A stretch of DNA of 64,000 nt from Geosiphon pyriformis (GCA_016748015.1 JAAOMT010000046.1:1-64000), one strand, 5' to 3'. Counted from the stretch's first letter, positions 1 through 10,290 are shown. Made by a program: numbers and translations. The notes: generated from the letters alone by a model not told the origin.

Positions 1-890
1 TTTGAATAAACTGACTTATTTTCAAAGAAATTAATGAAAGTTATTGCTTTAAAAAAAGCCATCTTAAGTAGTGATATAACAAAAAGACTATAAACTAAAA
101 CTCATGTAAATTTAAATTGTTTCTAAATATTTATAATTAGAATGATTTAATTTATATCTTAATATATATATTTAAATGATTTAATTATTTGTATAGAGTC
201 TCTTTACAAAAATATCGACAATTTTAGCATAGCTTTTATTATTAAGATAAAAATTAATTTCATCACAAAATTTATGTTTAATGCAGGTTTTTTTAATATT
301 GCTTTGATATTAATAGCAAAAAATTAAATATTTATTACCAAGTTGCATATAATATAATTAAAATTAAAATAATTCTGCTTGATTCAATTTTCTTTTTAAA
401 AATTAGTTGATTGGGTCCAAAAATAAATATACTCTATATTAATATAAAATATACAATGAATAAATAACCATGAAATTTGCAAAAATCTAATATTTTTACT
501 TAGATATTTATGAATTATACTCGAGTGGAACATAATTACCAATTTTTTAAAACTAAAAACATTGATAACTTATTTAATATTACCATTTTAATTAATAAAA
601 TTGTCTTGTAAGCTTTAACGAGCTTTCATAATTTATGTAAAAACATTTGAACAATACATTTAAATAAAAGATTTAATATAAATATAATAATATAAAATCA
701 TTAAAAAAAAATTGGCTTTGTTAAATTACAATTATTTTTTAACAATAATTTATAAAAATAACAAATACACAATAATGAATACTATTTCATATATATGATT
801 AAAAATTAACAGTTGAATTTATGATTTATTAATAATTTACATAAGAAGAAAATTTATATAAAACTAAGAGGTTAATTGTTACGAGGAAAT

Positions 891-1468
891 ATTTGATCAG
901 AGAAATTCCAGACTGTTTCAGAACATTTGTGAATCGGCTTTGGGAATACAGACAAGGCCTGAGTTTTGGCCAACCAGTTATGCCACTTTTAACAATAGAA
1001 TCAGTCTGCTAGGATATATGCTGCAAAATTTTAGCAGCTTGTATGTAATGTTAATTGAGAAAAAAAAGCATTCATTAATTAATTAATTAATTCTGTTTTA
1101 AGTTGTGTAATAATGTTCAAGACCTGTTGCTAATCTTGTTGAATGCCAATACATTAAGTAAAGCTATTGGAAATACAATTTGTTGTAATAATTGACTCCT
1201 TGAACATCATAAGGAATGAAGTTTTCGAAATTATGCTTGTAATTCTGTATCTGTTTAATCCTCTGTAGATAGTTGGCTGTCAGTTTTATTTTGAGATAAT
1301 TCAATACAAATTGATATAGCTTGTTACAAACCACTTACAGAAGCGAAAAAAATTCGTTGGTGGAGTAATAATTTCTGTTTATATTGTAAAAGATCTGGCC
1401 ATATTGCTCATCAATGTTCTATGAAACCAGTTAATAAAATTTTAACAGCTTTGCCAAAAAATGATTAG
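891..1468 (+). pseudogene. Gag relic with CCHC zinc knuckle
   Basis: Two open stretches survive. The first (about 891-1083) reads as an undisturbed segment of about 60 codons with typical amino-acid composition and no identifiable domain. The second (about 1350-1468) ends in a perfect retroviral-type zinc knuckle, CLYCKRSGHIAHQC, spaced C-x2-C-x4-H-x4-C, followed 18 residues later by a stop at 1466-1468. Zinc knuckles of this spacing are nucleic-acid binding modules of Gag proteins. Stops and frameshifts lie between the two stretches, so no full protein can be made. It is the upstream part of the chromovirus relic. A LINE ORF1 could also carry such a knuckle, but the protease and RT motifs downstream favour Gag. 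Confidence 0.7.
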
Positions 1469-1729
1469 GTTTAATACAGTAAGGAATATACATTTGTATA
1501 TTCTAACTTCTGTAACTAGTATTTAAAGTTCTGTTAGTACAGTAAATTAAATTTATTATTATTTCAGAGCAAGTTTTTGTTTTAGTTTTAAAATCCAACA
1601 TTTATTAACAGTTTGATGTTAGATTTCTAGTTATGTTTTTAGTTTTGTTATGTTATTAGATTTAGACTATCAAGTTTAGTTTTAGTATAATTACAGAAAC
1701 ACTAATTAATTCAAATGTTATCTCTTGTT

Positions 1730-1990
1730 TTATTGATTAGAATTTTGCAGTTTAACATAATATTTTGTTCATTTAAAAACAACACTCTATATTATTAGAA
1801 ATTATTAATAAATGGTTTATTTTTTAAAAAAATATTAATTAAAATATCCAGTAGTTAATTTTTGTTATTACTGAACATCAAAAAATTATTTTCAATGTTA
1901 TTAAGAGTCTATATTATACTATTATTTTGAAATTATCTTGGTTACAGCTGCATAATTTATTGATTAAATAAAAAACATATATTATTAAAT
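1730..1990 (+). pseudogene. Gypsy protease / pre-RT linker relic
   Basis: Around 1733 the frame reads C-F-I-D-stop-N-F, resembling the aspartic protease core (L-I-D-S-G-A-T-x-N-F). At about 1873-1990 it reads EHQKIIFNV, then YYTIILKLSWLQLHN. That matches the conserved gypsy stretch H-Y-x-x-I-L-G-L-P-W-L-x-x-H-N, with the Gly and Pro replaced. A stop follows within the next few codons. The protease of these elements cuts the Gag-Pol polyprotein. Here the catalytic S-G-A part is not preserved, so this is a fossil recognised only by the linker. I am fairly confident of the family and not of the boundaries. Confidence 0.55.
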
Positions 1991-2262
1991 TTCTCAATGT
2001 ATTTAAAATATCAATAGCTGTTAATCAAAAAATTCTAAAAAAACTTTATTAGTTAAAGCTATATTCAATATATTAGTAAAAAAGCATAATTCAGAACTTG
2101 CTAATTATTTTAAGTTTTTAATAAATATCTCAATACTTTTTTTTTAAAAAAAAAATGGCATTTTTAGATTTTTTATGAATTACCAGGTTTTAATTAAATT
2201 ATATTTAAAAATTCATATTTATTACTCTTAATTTTGAATTTATCGGATCACTTGTGTATTTA

Positions 2263-2490
2263 TGTCATGAGTTGGAACGAGATTTGAGTTGATTTGGAAT
2301 CAACTCAATTTGATTTGGAATTCTATTCCAACTTGAGTTAGTTTAGAATCCTCAATTTAACACTGTGTTGATTCCGAATCAACACAACCAATCATATTCT
2401 TTATGATATTCACCAATAAAAAAATTCCTTTTATCGATCAAAAAATTGATATTTGACGTGCTTTTAGTTATCATTATACTGTATGTATAA
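2263..2490 (+). repeat. Left terminal inverted repeat of TIR element copy 1
   Basis: Pairs with 4667-4875 in inverted orientation. It contains smaller perfect palindromes, for example GTTGATTCCGAATCAAC near 2371 and a GAGTTGATT/AATCAACTC pair near 2286-2306. The right repeat lacks about 20 bp of the outer palindrome, so the two ends are not identical. Such sub-palindromes are plausible binding sites for the integrase, which is inference. Confidence 0.85.
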
Positions 2491-4642
2491 TATGACCTCT
2501 CAACATCCTATTAATCATAAATGGCTTAGTCAAGAAACATTTTCTGAGCTTCTTGAAGAATATTTATTAACCAGAAATGAAAAGAGGCGGGCTAAAACTT
2601 TACTTTCTCAAGATTATATAAACCAATGTATTGAGACATTAGAAAACAATGAAAATGCAGAGAATTACAATGCTAAATCGAAGTATTGGGTATGAACCAC
2701 TTTTTATTTCGGCCTAGTTGGAAACCAGTGTGTCTGAAAGAAAAGTTATATGAAAAGCTTTGTAAATTTTATTTAGAAATTGGAAGTAAGTAATATTAAT
2801 TTAAAGTTATTTATTTAAATAAAAAATATTAATTTTTAATTTATAGATCAAAGATAAATATGCTTGGGTTCCTGAAGATTTAGTAAAGCAGTTTTGCGCG
2901 CGCTGTTCCAGGTATATAGCACGACGATCATTGGCTCAACTAGTAGCTGCAAAGCCAATTTTAGCAAAAAGTTTTATGTGTCGTTTTCAAGTGGACTTAG
3001 TTGATATGCACAATCGGCCAGATAATTCTTACAAATACATTTGTCATGCTCGGGACACTTTAGAAGGAAGAGTAATAGTCCAAGAAAACTTTGTAAAGAA
3101 GCAAAAGAAGTAGCAAGCTTTCTTTTTGAACTTTTTACTGCATTTAGGCCTCCAACTATTCTGCAAACCGATAATAGAAAAAAGTTTACAGCAGATATAA
3201 TTAGAAAATTAACAGCATTTTGGCCAACTATTCGTATTATAAATGGACGCCCAAGACATCCTCAATCTCAAGGATTAATCGAACGAGCTAATGATGTACT
3301 TCAGCAAAAGCTTTCAAAATGGACGGAAAATAAAGAAACTAATAATTGGTCGCATGGACTTTATTGGGTGACATATAAAAGCATATTTTTTATATTATTT
3401 AACTTATCTAAATAATTACTAATTTATTTTTATACTTAAATGCAATGAACACAGAAGTCTCTTCTGTTACTGGCTTTTTCCCATATGAAAAGGTGTTTGG
3501 AAGAAAACCTCGCGCAAATTATTTTATTCTTGAGTCCCTTTTTGAACAATTAATTACTCAAGAAGAAGACCTTCTTAAAGATTTGGATGTAGAGTCATCT
3601 TACAAAAAAACACAATCACAAATTCAACAGGAAATGAAAAGTAACAATGAACAACAAGTAAACCAACGCCAGTGGCAAGATAACCAGCAAAGGCAGCGGC
3701 AAGATAACCAGCAGAGGCAACAGCAAGATGACCAACAAAGGCAGCGGCAAGATGACCAGCAAAGGCAGCAGCATCGATGTCAAAATGTCCAACAAGATGA
3801 CCAGCAACAGCCACTGCAAGATATCCAATGGCAACAGTCAAATGACCAGCAGCAGCACATAAACTAGTGGAAATGACGATTAAACCAGCAACAGTGACGT
3901 CAAGTAGTAAATACTATTGAAAGAGAATTAAGGGAAATCAAGGAAAATATTATTGAGTAATGGATGGAAGAAATTACCTGTCTTTTAGAAAGTACTAAGT
4001 CTCACCCCAATAACTTCCAGATTTCTTCAGTTACAATTTTAAGTGACAAGATAATGGTTTTGTTTTTTTGCTCTTTCCATATTTATTTTTATATTAATTT
4101 TTTTAATAGGATAATGATGACCAAAACAATGTGCTACACGATATTGCTAACTTACCTACTGGCCATTACAAAATACGTCAAATTGCCCATGATCGATATC
4201 TTAATAATGCCAAAAAAATGCAAGAAAAAATGCAAAGCAAAAAATATTTTATGAAACTGAAGATTTCGTACAAATTGGGATTCCAAAGATTGATCATTCA
4301 GGTATGGATAGAAAGCTTCTTATACACAAAGTAGTCGGAATTATCAATGACAGACTGTACAGATTGGGATGCAAATAAGGAATTTTGAATAATTCTTACC
4401 ATGTGACAGAATTAATGTCTACTAAGGCTATCGATTTTCCAGAATTGCGAGAGATACCAAATATCTTTATTTCTTTGCGTAAAGCAGTCTTACGTCAAAG
4501 TCGAGAGGAAATAACAGTTTATCAATACAATTGTAAGGGAAGTTGTAAAACTAATCATTGTAATTGTAAAAAAGCTGGAGTTTTAGGTGGTGCACGATGT
4601 CATGGTAGTAGTAGCAATAGTTGTGAAAATCGAAAAGAATAG
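2483..4642 (+). pseudogene. Integrase-like transposase of the TIR element, frameshifted
   Basis: Opens near 2483 with a 70-codon N-terminal segment, shifts frame near 2690 and probably had a small intron at about 2786-2847. The next stretch reads WVPEDLVKQFCARC, as in the H2C2-type zinc region before integrases. The rve core follows: first Asp in FQVDLVDM (near 2990), second in ILQTDN (near 3160), Glu in QGLIERAN (near 3280). The frame is disrupted between the first and second Asp (3041-3113). Then come a segment ending in YEKVFGRKP, a Gln/Asp/Asn/Arg-rich tract (3640-3870), a stretch with HYKIRQIAHDRYLNNAKKMQ (near 4160-4220), an in-frame TAA near 4377, and a Cys-rich tail (CKGSCKTNHCNCKKAG, near 4530-4580). 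The catalytic triad is visible but the protein is broken in several places. Confidence 0.78.
3640..3870 (+). repeat. Glutamine-rich coding minisatellite inside the transposase
   Basis: Imperfect 21-24 bp units reading N/D-Q-Q-R-Q-x-Q-D are repeated about seven times within the transposase frame. The second copy of the element carries the same tract in reverse orientation at about 22571-22860. That proves the second element is an inverted relative even though its other coding motifs have decayed. Confidence 0.8.
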
Positions 4643-4666
4643 TGCCAAAATTACAATAAATAAATG

Positions 4667-4875
4667 CTAGCATTATACATATAACGATAACTAAAAGTGC
4701 GTCAAATATCAATTATTTGATTGATAAAAGGAATTTTTTTATTGGTGAATATCATAAAAAATATAATTGGTTGTGTTGATTCGGAATCAACACAGTGTTG
4801 AATTAAGGATTCTAAACTAACTCAAGTTGAAATAGAATCCCAAATCAACTAAAATCCTGTTCCAATTCATGACAT
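4667..4875 (-). repeat. Right terminal inverted repeat of TIR element copy 1
   Basis: Inverted partner of 2263-2490. It ends in CATGACA directly against the TTTA duplication at 4876-4879. It keeps the inner palindrome GTTGATTCGGAATCAAC in slightly altered form. Confidence 0.85.
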
Positions 4876-4929
4876 TTACAAAGATTAATCTTTGAAATAT
4901 TTACAACTTGGTATAAATACATAAAAAAA

Positions 4930-5378
4930 TGAATAAAAATGACTTTTTAAATGCATTATAACTATTTTAAGTATTTAGTTATGCTTTTTAAATTAACAAA
5001 TACTTCTGCTGTGTTTTAATATTTAATAAATAATATTTTTAAAAATTATTTAGATTAAATTTTTATTTATTTTAAAAACCAAAAAGAGCATAAAATATAT
5101 ATATGTCAAATATTAAAGTAATTATAACAGTATAAATTATATATTAAGCATAAGAAATACAAGTTTAACCAGTTTTAAGTTGAATTTCTTAAGTATATCG
5201 TTTTTTTTAAAGATATTTTAATAGATTTTAAGAAGATTTAAACAATTTTGGATTAGAAAATGCCTTTTTTTGTAAAAATGGTCAAAAATTCTTTGGATTT
5301 GCCAATTTTTATTAATAATTTATTAAGAATTATTCAAAGATAATAACACTATCGACCGTTTTGACAAAAAAAAATTGG
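4930..5378 (+). pseudogene. Gypsy reverse transcriptase relic
   Basis: Reading through stops, the frame gives IKMTF-x-MHYNYFKYLVM, then LFKLTNTSAVF-x-YLINNIF, then YLD-stop-IFIYFKNQKEH, and at 5283-5378 QKFFGFANFY-xx-FIKNYSKI with LTKKNW. These correspond to the gypsy RT blocks T-R-Y-x-H-F-x-Y-L-V-M-P-F-G-L-T-N-A-P, the catalytic Y-L-D-D-I-L-I-Y, and the F-L-G-F-A-N-F-Y-R-x-F-I connection. The second catalytic Asp codon is now TAA, Pro and Gly of the P-F-G-L block are lost, and several Trp or Gln positions are stops. It was separated from the Gag and protease part by the TIR element insertion. Confidence 0.75.
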
Positions 5379-5589
5379 TTGTATGATCATCTTAAGTTAA
5401 TAATGCATTTAAATTTTAAAACAAGTTTTTACTTTTTTATATATATTAATTTATGTAATCTTGTTAAACAATATATTATTGAGACTAATGTTTTTATTTT
5501 GTACTAGAGACTAGTTTATTACAACTAAGATCAAATAATTAGTTATATCTTATTGTTTTTTATTGGCATAAATTTTCTATTCAGGAAAC

Positions 5590-5646
5590 CAATATAAAAT
5601 TTATGATAAAAAGCTTTCGACAATTATTGCCGCTTTTAAGCAATAA
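5590..5646 (+). pseudogene. Gypsy RNase H fragment
   Basis: A short frame reads QYKIYDKKLSTIIAAFKQ-stop. It matches the highly conserved gypsy RNase H block N-Y-x-x-x-D-K-E-L-L-A-I-x-x-A-F. It sits about 210 bp after the RT connection, as expected. The rest of the domain cannot be read because of frameshifts and AT drift. Confidence 0.65.
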
Positions 5647-6397
5647 TAATATTAGTTTATTAGTACTAGTATTTGGTAATTGTTCTTTATAATTACAAAA
5701 ATCTCTAATATTTTATAATAATACAAACACTTAGTTAATAGCAAGTCTAGTGGGCAATTTTATTGGCAGATTTTAATTTCAAAATTTCTTATTATTCCAA
5801 ACAAAATAAATACTTTTTTACATAATTTGAAAAAAAAGTAATGAAATTTATGTTTAACAAAAAACTATGTTATTTAAAGCTAAAAAATAGGAAATTGCTG
5901 CTTTTTTTTCCTTTTGTGTTGATTTAAAGCTTTTAAAAGCAATTAAATAAGCTACAAGTATTAATAATTTTGCCAAGAAAATTATTAATAATATTTTCAA
6001 TTCTATTTTATCTATTATAAAACATATGAATTATAAGAACTCAAATAATTGCAAGTCTTGAATAAAATTACAATAAGCTAACACTTTGAAGTTGATAAAA
6101 TTTTTAAGTTAATTATTAAAATATTTTTTGTAGCCACAGTAAAAAAAGGTTATTAAAATATACATAAAATTATGTAATATTTGCTTTTGGTTCAAACTTT
6201 TTTATAATTTGCTTATTTTAAAATAGTTTTAAAGATTGATTTTTAATTTGTGTTTTGATTTTAAAAGTGTTTTTTGAGTTTTTTGGCATTAAAACTTTAT
6301 AATCTTTAATATTTTACTCTTAAACCAATAGTTAGATAAAAATATTAATTATATTTTAATATATTACTTATAATGTTTTATGAATTATCAACAAAAT

Positions 6398-6990
6398 AAT
6401 TGGTTCAATCTAGTAGTATTAACAGAATTTGCATACAATAGCATCTTTTAAATTTCAATTAAAATGATAGATAATATTCTTGGTTCAATACTTTTATGGT
6501 CAGAAAATTAGTAAATTTTATTGTTAAAAAATATATTGCTAAGATTTAAGAGATTTAAAAAAAGTTAATCAGCAAACCTAAAAATAATATCAATAAATAA
6601 AAAGAAAAAATAAATAAATGGCAATAAGTTATAAAGTTTGGCTTTTATAATACAACATTAAAACAATTTAACTTTTAAATGAATTAAATTACAAGAAATT
6701 CGATTCATTTAAAATAACTTGTTAGATTAAATTTGTGATTTACAAGTTAAGATTACTGATATATTTTAGAATCTATAATATTTTTCATGTTTTTTAATTG
6801 AAACTATATTATAATTCAAACTTACTTAAGCAAACAAAAAAGTTACCTCCACTTATTTAATTCAAAAATGACAATATATTTAAAGTTAATAAAATTTTGA
6901 ATTCAAAAAGAGTAAAAAAGCTATATTTTTCAAATTTGGCTAAATAATTTTGTCAAAGCCGTGGATTTGAGTTAAATACCCTCTTTATCT
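6398..6990 (+). pseudogene. Gypsy integrase end and chromodomain relic
   Basis: At 6398-6450 the frame gives NWFNLVVLTEFAYNSIF, matching the integrase stretch W-x-x-x-L-P-x-A-E-F-A-Y-N-x-x-x-H, with a stop next. Near 6630 K-V-W-L-L survives (the G-D-x-V-W-L motif). About 6840-6985 can be read across stops as a K-I-L-x-S-K-R-like start followed by IFFKFG-stop, reminiscent of V-E-x-I-L-x-x-R-x-x-x-G-x-x-x-Y-L-V-K-W-x-G-Y, the chromodomain of chromoviruses. The chromodomain call is weaker than the integrase call. Confidence 0.55.
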
Positions 6991-7084
6991 TTTTTTATTC
7001 TTAAGCTAGTTTATTTGCGAAACATATTATTTTCACTAGGCCATAAAAAAATAACGTTTAGGGGTCAGAATTATTATCATCATT

Positions 7085-7350
7085 GCAAATGGTGATTAAT
7101 GTCATTTTCCTCTGACAGATAGATTTACATCATTTCGGATGGGTTTATTTAATGTCGCCGGATAGTCTTCGCATCGTTCCGGATGGGTTACGTCATACTG
7201 GATGAAAAAAAAACATAGTTTTACATCATTTCGGATGGAAGATTTACATCATATCAGATGGGTAGATTTACATCTTATCAGATGGGTTAATTAGCGTCAT
7301 CTTCCATCGACGGATAGTTTTATGTCTTCCCGGACAGATAATCTATATTT
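7085..7350. repeat. Array of about 24-bp repeats around CATCATTTCGGATGGG
   Basis: Eight to nine imperfect, contiguous units follow the pattern TAGATTTACATCATTTCGGATGGG, with variants such as TTACGTCATACTGGATG and TTTATGTCTTCCCGGACAG. The array is much more GC-rich than its surroundings. It is repeated inverted at about 18790-19040, and a shrunken, decayed version is at about 42730-42800. It follows the chromodomain end of the gypsy relic both here and at 42.6 kb, so it may be part of that element's 3' UTR or LTR. Confidence 0.75.
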
Positions 7351-7354
7351 GATT

Positions 7355-7440
7355 TGCCCCACACAGGGTTTGAACCCTGAGTGGGAGGGTTTAATCGAAT
7401 ATTAGAGTGCCGCGCTTTCCTTCCTAAGACAATTTGCCTT
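7355..7440 (-). other. tRNA-like segment with a pol III B-box
   Basis: The minus strand reads AGGGTTCAAACCCTG, close to a pol III B-box (GGTTCRANYCC) in a T-arm-like hairpin. It is preceded by GCGCGGCACTC. No 5' acceptor strand pairs with the following GTGGGGC and no clear D-arm or anticodon arm can be drawn, so this is not a working tRNA. The inverted copy is at about 18705-18790. It could be a tRNA-derived repeat or a chance palindrome in an LTR. Confidence 0.35.
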
Positions 7441-8041
7441 AACTAATTTTTATGTCAAAAACCTTCCCTATAACCTGAAACTTTGAGTATTACTGGTTAG
7501 GACCAATAAGATCTTGCTTCTAATTAAAACTTAAAACAGAAAGAAGGAATGTCATAAAATGAATAATCTTTTTAATATATTTTAGAAAATAACATAGCTT
7601 TGAGCGTGTTTATATTTTGTGTTTATCTAAAATGACTTTTTAGATTATTCACTTTCTGTAATATTTAAAATTTTTAATTCAGAAAAAAAAATTTAACTTA
7701 ATTTTTATAGCTCATCCTCAATTACTCGTTTCACAATTTTTATAATTTGTTGCTTAATTCTTTAATACAAAGTTCTCTGAGATTTGGGATTGGGGATTGA
7801 TCCGAGTAAACTTTTGCCCCTATTATCAAAATATATTCACTGACTGTGAGGTTGGCCTTAATCTCGCTAATTTAGTAAACAAACCTCCCACATTGCATGA
7901 TTATCATGATTATCATGATCATCTCTTACTTATCACTAATTTATCATTTACTAACTACACTATACAGTCTCCGATTTAAGGTTTTTTGCCTCTTTTACTC
8001 ATACCATATTTTGCATTATAATCTGAAAGTTCTACCTTAGA

Positions 8042-9181
8042 ATGAAGGAAGATCAAACTTCACCTCTAGAAACACATTGCAAAACCTCTTTATTATACTT
8101 TATTCAAACTAATAATCCCACAAAAATTCTTCAAATTTTAACATCTATCCTTTCAAATATGAGCATAGACTGCCGTAAAAAGGCAGCTAAACAAATAATT
8201 GTTAAAAAAGACCAACATGGTGATACATTGGTGCATTTTGCAGCACGTTATCATGCAATTGATGTTTTGAAATTGTTTGTGAACGAGTTTAGTGCAGATG
8301 TTACAGGAGTTAATATTCATGGTATGCAAAAACTCAAATAACCATATTTTTGAAAGTTACCACGATTAGATTAAGTAAATGAGCACATCTTTTTAAACTC
8401 AGGAAGGCAACCACTTCATGAAGCAATTGATGATTTAGAATGTGTTAAGTTTTTATGTCATCATTCGAATATAGATGCAAATTGTATAAAACATGATGGA
8501 TGGACACCTATAATGATTTCAGGTAAGGATAATTATATTTAATAAATTTGAGATTCTCTGTTTTCTATTAGGTTTATTTCTGATTTCGATATATTTATTT
8601 CTAGCGATAAAGGGGAGAATTGACATCGCGAAAGAATTAGTTCAAACTGGAGCCAGAGTTAATCTAAAAAATAAAGATAGCTGGAATAGTCTTCATCTGG
8701 CTTCAAAAGAAGGTTCCATTTATCAATATATTTAATTTTTGCCTTTATCAAATGTTAATTATTTAATCTTTATGTTATAACTACTTATAATTACTTATAA
8801 TTTTAAGGTCATTTAGCTCTTGTGAAATACCTTACATTACTCTCGCCGGAAACTGTATTTACACCAAGTAATTCAGGCCGATTACCAATACATACTGCTG
8901 CACTCTATATTCATGTCGACATTGTTCTATTTTTCCTAGAATATTTCTCAAATTCTAATCTTCCTTTTTATAACACTGCACATTTGGACATCTTTTTAAC
9001 GACATCTGATATTTCTGGAATTAACTTTTTTCAGAAAGCTGTGATATCTGGAAATTTACGGCTCATTAAAACGCTTTTAGAAGATTATAAAATTGATCTA
9101 AATGCAATGAATAAATTGGGAAGACAGGCGATACATCATTCTGCCATGACCGGAAATGCAGAGGTTATCAAATTTTTATAA
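8042..9181 (+). pseudogene. Ankyrin-repeat protein gene, left copy, truncated by a 4-bp deletion
   Basis: Four exons with clean GT-AG introns: 8042-8321, 8403-8522, 8605-8712 and 8808 onward. Start MKEDQTSP. Exon 1 holds an ankyrin unit (GDTLVHFAARYHA), exon 2 begins GRQPLHEAI, exon 3 has WNSLHLASKEG, exon 4 has GRLPIHTAALY and GRQAIHHSAMTGNAE. Ankyrin repeats are protein-binding scaffolds; the partner is unknown. Compared with the inverted copy, four bases are missing after codon KFL, giving TAA at 9179-9181. A second stop (TAG, where the other copy has TGG) lies near 9271, and the matching downstream frame runs to about 9411. The upstream exons are intact, so a shortened protein is possible, but loss of the last repeats suggests pseudogenisation. 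Confidence 0.8.
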
Positions 9182-9411
9182 GCAAAGAGAAGAGAAAAAA
9201 GAAAGCGGATAGAAATTTAGAGATTGAGATTGAAATTGATGATGATGTTGATGTTGATGCTAGAGATGAATAGGACTTGTGGACACCTTTACATTTTGCA
9301 GCTAACGAGAGACATGAGAAGATATTTACATTATTAGTTAACCAATATAAGGCTCGAAAAGATATTAGGGATAGGCATGGGAGAACAGCATTAGATATAG
9401 GTATAGTATGA
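9182..9411 (+). pseudogene. Out-of-frame 3' remainder of the left ankyrin gene
   Basis: The sequence continues to match exon 4 of the inverted copy, including a charged linker encoded by GATGTTGATG repeats and a final ankyrin unit ending GRTALDIGIV. It is beyond the frameshift and contains an extra TAG at about 9271. It shows the gene was once as long as the right-hand copy. Confidence 0.75.
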
Positions 9412-10290
9412 AGAAACTCTTATCTTTTTGATATTTTTTTAAAAAGTAAATTATTTGCTTTCTATACTTTAAAATTACAACAGCTTATATGTGGAATCGA
9501 GAAAGCATAATAGTATCTATTCGCAAAGAGTGATATTTAAAAATTATTTTTTCAAAAACCGCATAAGAAATGAATTTTGGAAAACTTCATCATCTATATT
9601 TAGGATTATAACTGTATTTTTTTCGGACGATGGATATATAAGATAAATTAATAATTATAAGCATTTTTTTTGATAACGCAGTTTAGTATTACATGTATTA
9701 GCTCAAGTTAAACACATTATGGGCTCATAAAAAATCTGCAAGGTTTTCAATGATTAATATCTTTTGGTAAACACCCTAAAAAAGATTGTGTTATTTATAA
9801 ATTTTAACCTTCAGAAAAATATAAAATAACCGTCACAAAAATTATTTTTAGCTAAATTTATATTCTATGTGAAAGTATTTTTTAGATATTTTAGTGATAG
9901 CTTTTTTAGAATTTCAAGTCTATTTGGTAGATTTCAATTCAAATAAATAAATAAAATAAGATTTTGTATAAAACACAATGAATTATTTTATGAAATATAA
10001 AAACAGCCTGTAAATTTTTTAAATTTTTTAAATTATTACAAGTTAACCCAGAATAACAGTACTTATGAGAAATAAAAAAAATAAATGACGAAAAAATGAA
10101 AATCACAACAAAAATGCTTATTTAAAAAACTTCCGATAATTAGCAACATTAACAGTTTAATACATGATCTAAATATTCAAAATCTTTTTAGAACATTTAT
10201 TTAAAAAAAAATTTCATAAATTAAAAAATCAAACAAACCATTTTTTATAAAATTCCCACAACTTTTAAATGTCCAAATTAAACTAATTTA

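Larger units (their letters stand above)
2263..4875 (+). mobile_element. TIR DNA transposon with rve-type integrase (Ginger-like), copy 1
   Basis: The element begins TGTCATGAGTTGGAA and ends TTCCAATTCATGACA, the inverted complement with one mismatch. Terminal inverted repeats extend about 228 bp on the left (2263-2490) and about 209 bp on the right (4667-4875). The sequence TTTA stands immediately outside both ends (2259-2262 and 4876-4879), a 4-bp target-site duplication. Inside, on the plus strand, are an integrase core, a glutamine-rich stretch and a cysteine-rich C-terminus. DNA transposons that move by a retrovirus-like DDE integrase, end in TGT...ACA and make 4-bp duplications are known as the Ginger group; assignment to it is my inference. 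A second copy lies at 21529-24206. Frameshifts and stops make this copy non-autonomous. Confidence 0.85.
880..7000 (+). mobile_element. Decayed Ty3/gypsy chromovirus retrotransposon, split by a DNA transposon
   Basis: An ancient LTR retrotransposon that can be followed by short conserved pieces in the right order on the plus strand. These are a Gag zinc knuckle (to 1468), protease and linker residues (about 1730-1990), RT (about 4930-5260), the RT-RNase H connection (5283-5378), RNase H (5590-5646), the integrase end (6398-6450) and a chromodomain-like end (about 6900-6985). Each piece is broken by stops and the sequence is extremely AT-rich, so it is inactive. The TIR element at 2263-4875 interrupts it between protease and RT. 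I could not recognise a 5' LTR in bases 1-880. The 3' repeat-rich stretch after 7030 may be LTR or 3' UTR, because the same join of chromodomain end and repeats recurs near 42.56-42.86 kb. The family is known from the motif order; the exact ends are inferred. Confidence 0.78.
6978..10290. repeat. Left arm of a 3.1-3.3 kb inverted duplication (ankyrin locus)
   Basis: This stretch recurs as the reverse complement at about 16036-19121. The shared order is a GGCCATAA-containing lead-in, an array of about 24-bp repeats, a tRNA-like B-box segment, the ankyrin gene and about 870 bp downstream. Similarity stops at both ends: near 10289 the sequences diverge after GTCCAAATTAAACTAATTTAA. In exon 4 the two encoded peptides differ at about 7 of roughly 119 residues, so the duplication is not an exact assembly echo. 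The left copy has about 50 bp extra near 7050-7100. Confidence 0.88.

Noticed and set aside
3575-3841. Hydrophobic minus-strand frames (Leu/Val/Ala repeats)
   Set aside because: These are the antisense reading of the glutamine-rich repeat in the transposase; they change with the repeat unit and have no other support.
7085-7350. CRISPR-like array
   Set aside because: Units are contiguous and imperfect with no spacers, the setting is eukaryotic and there are no cas genes.
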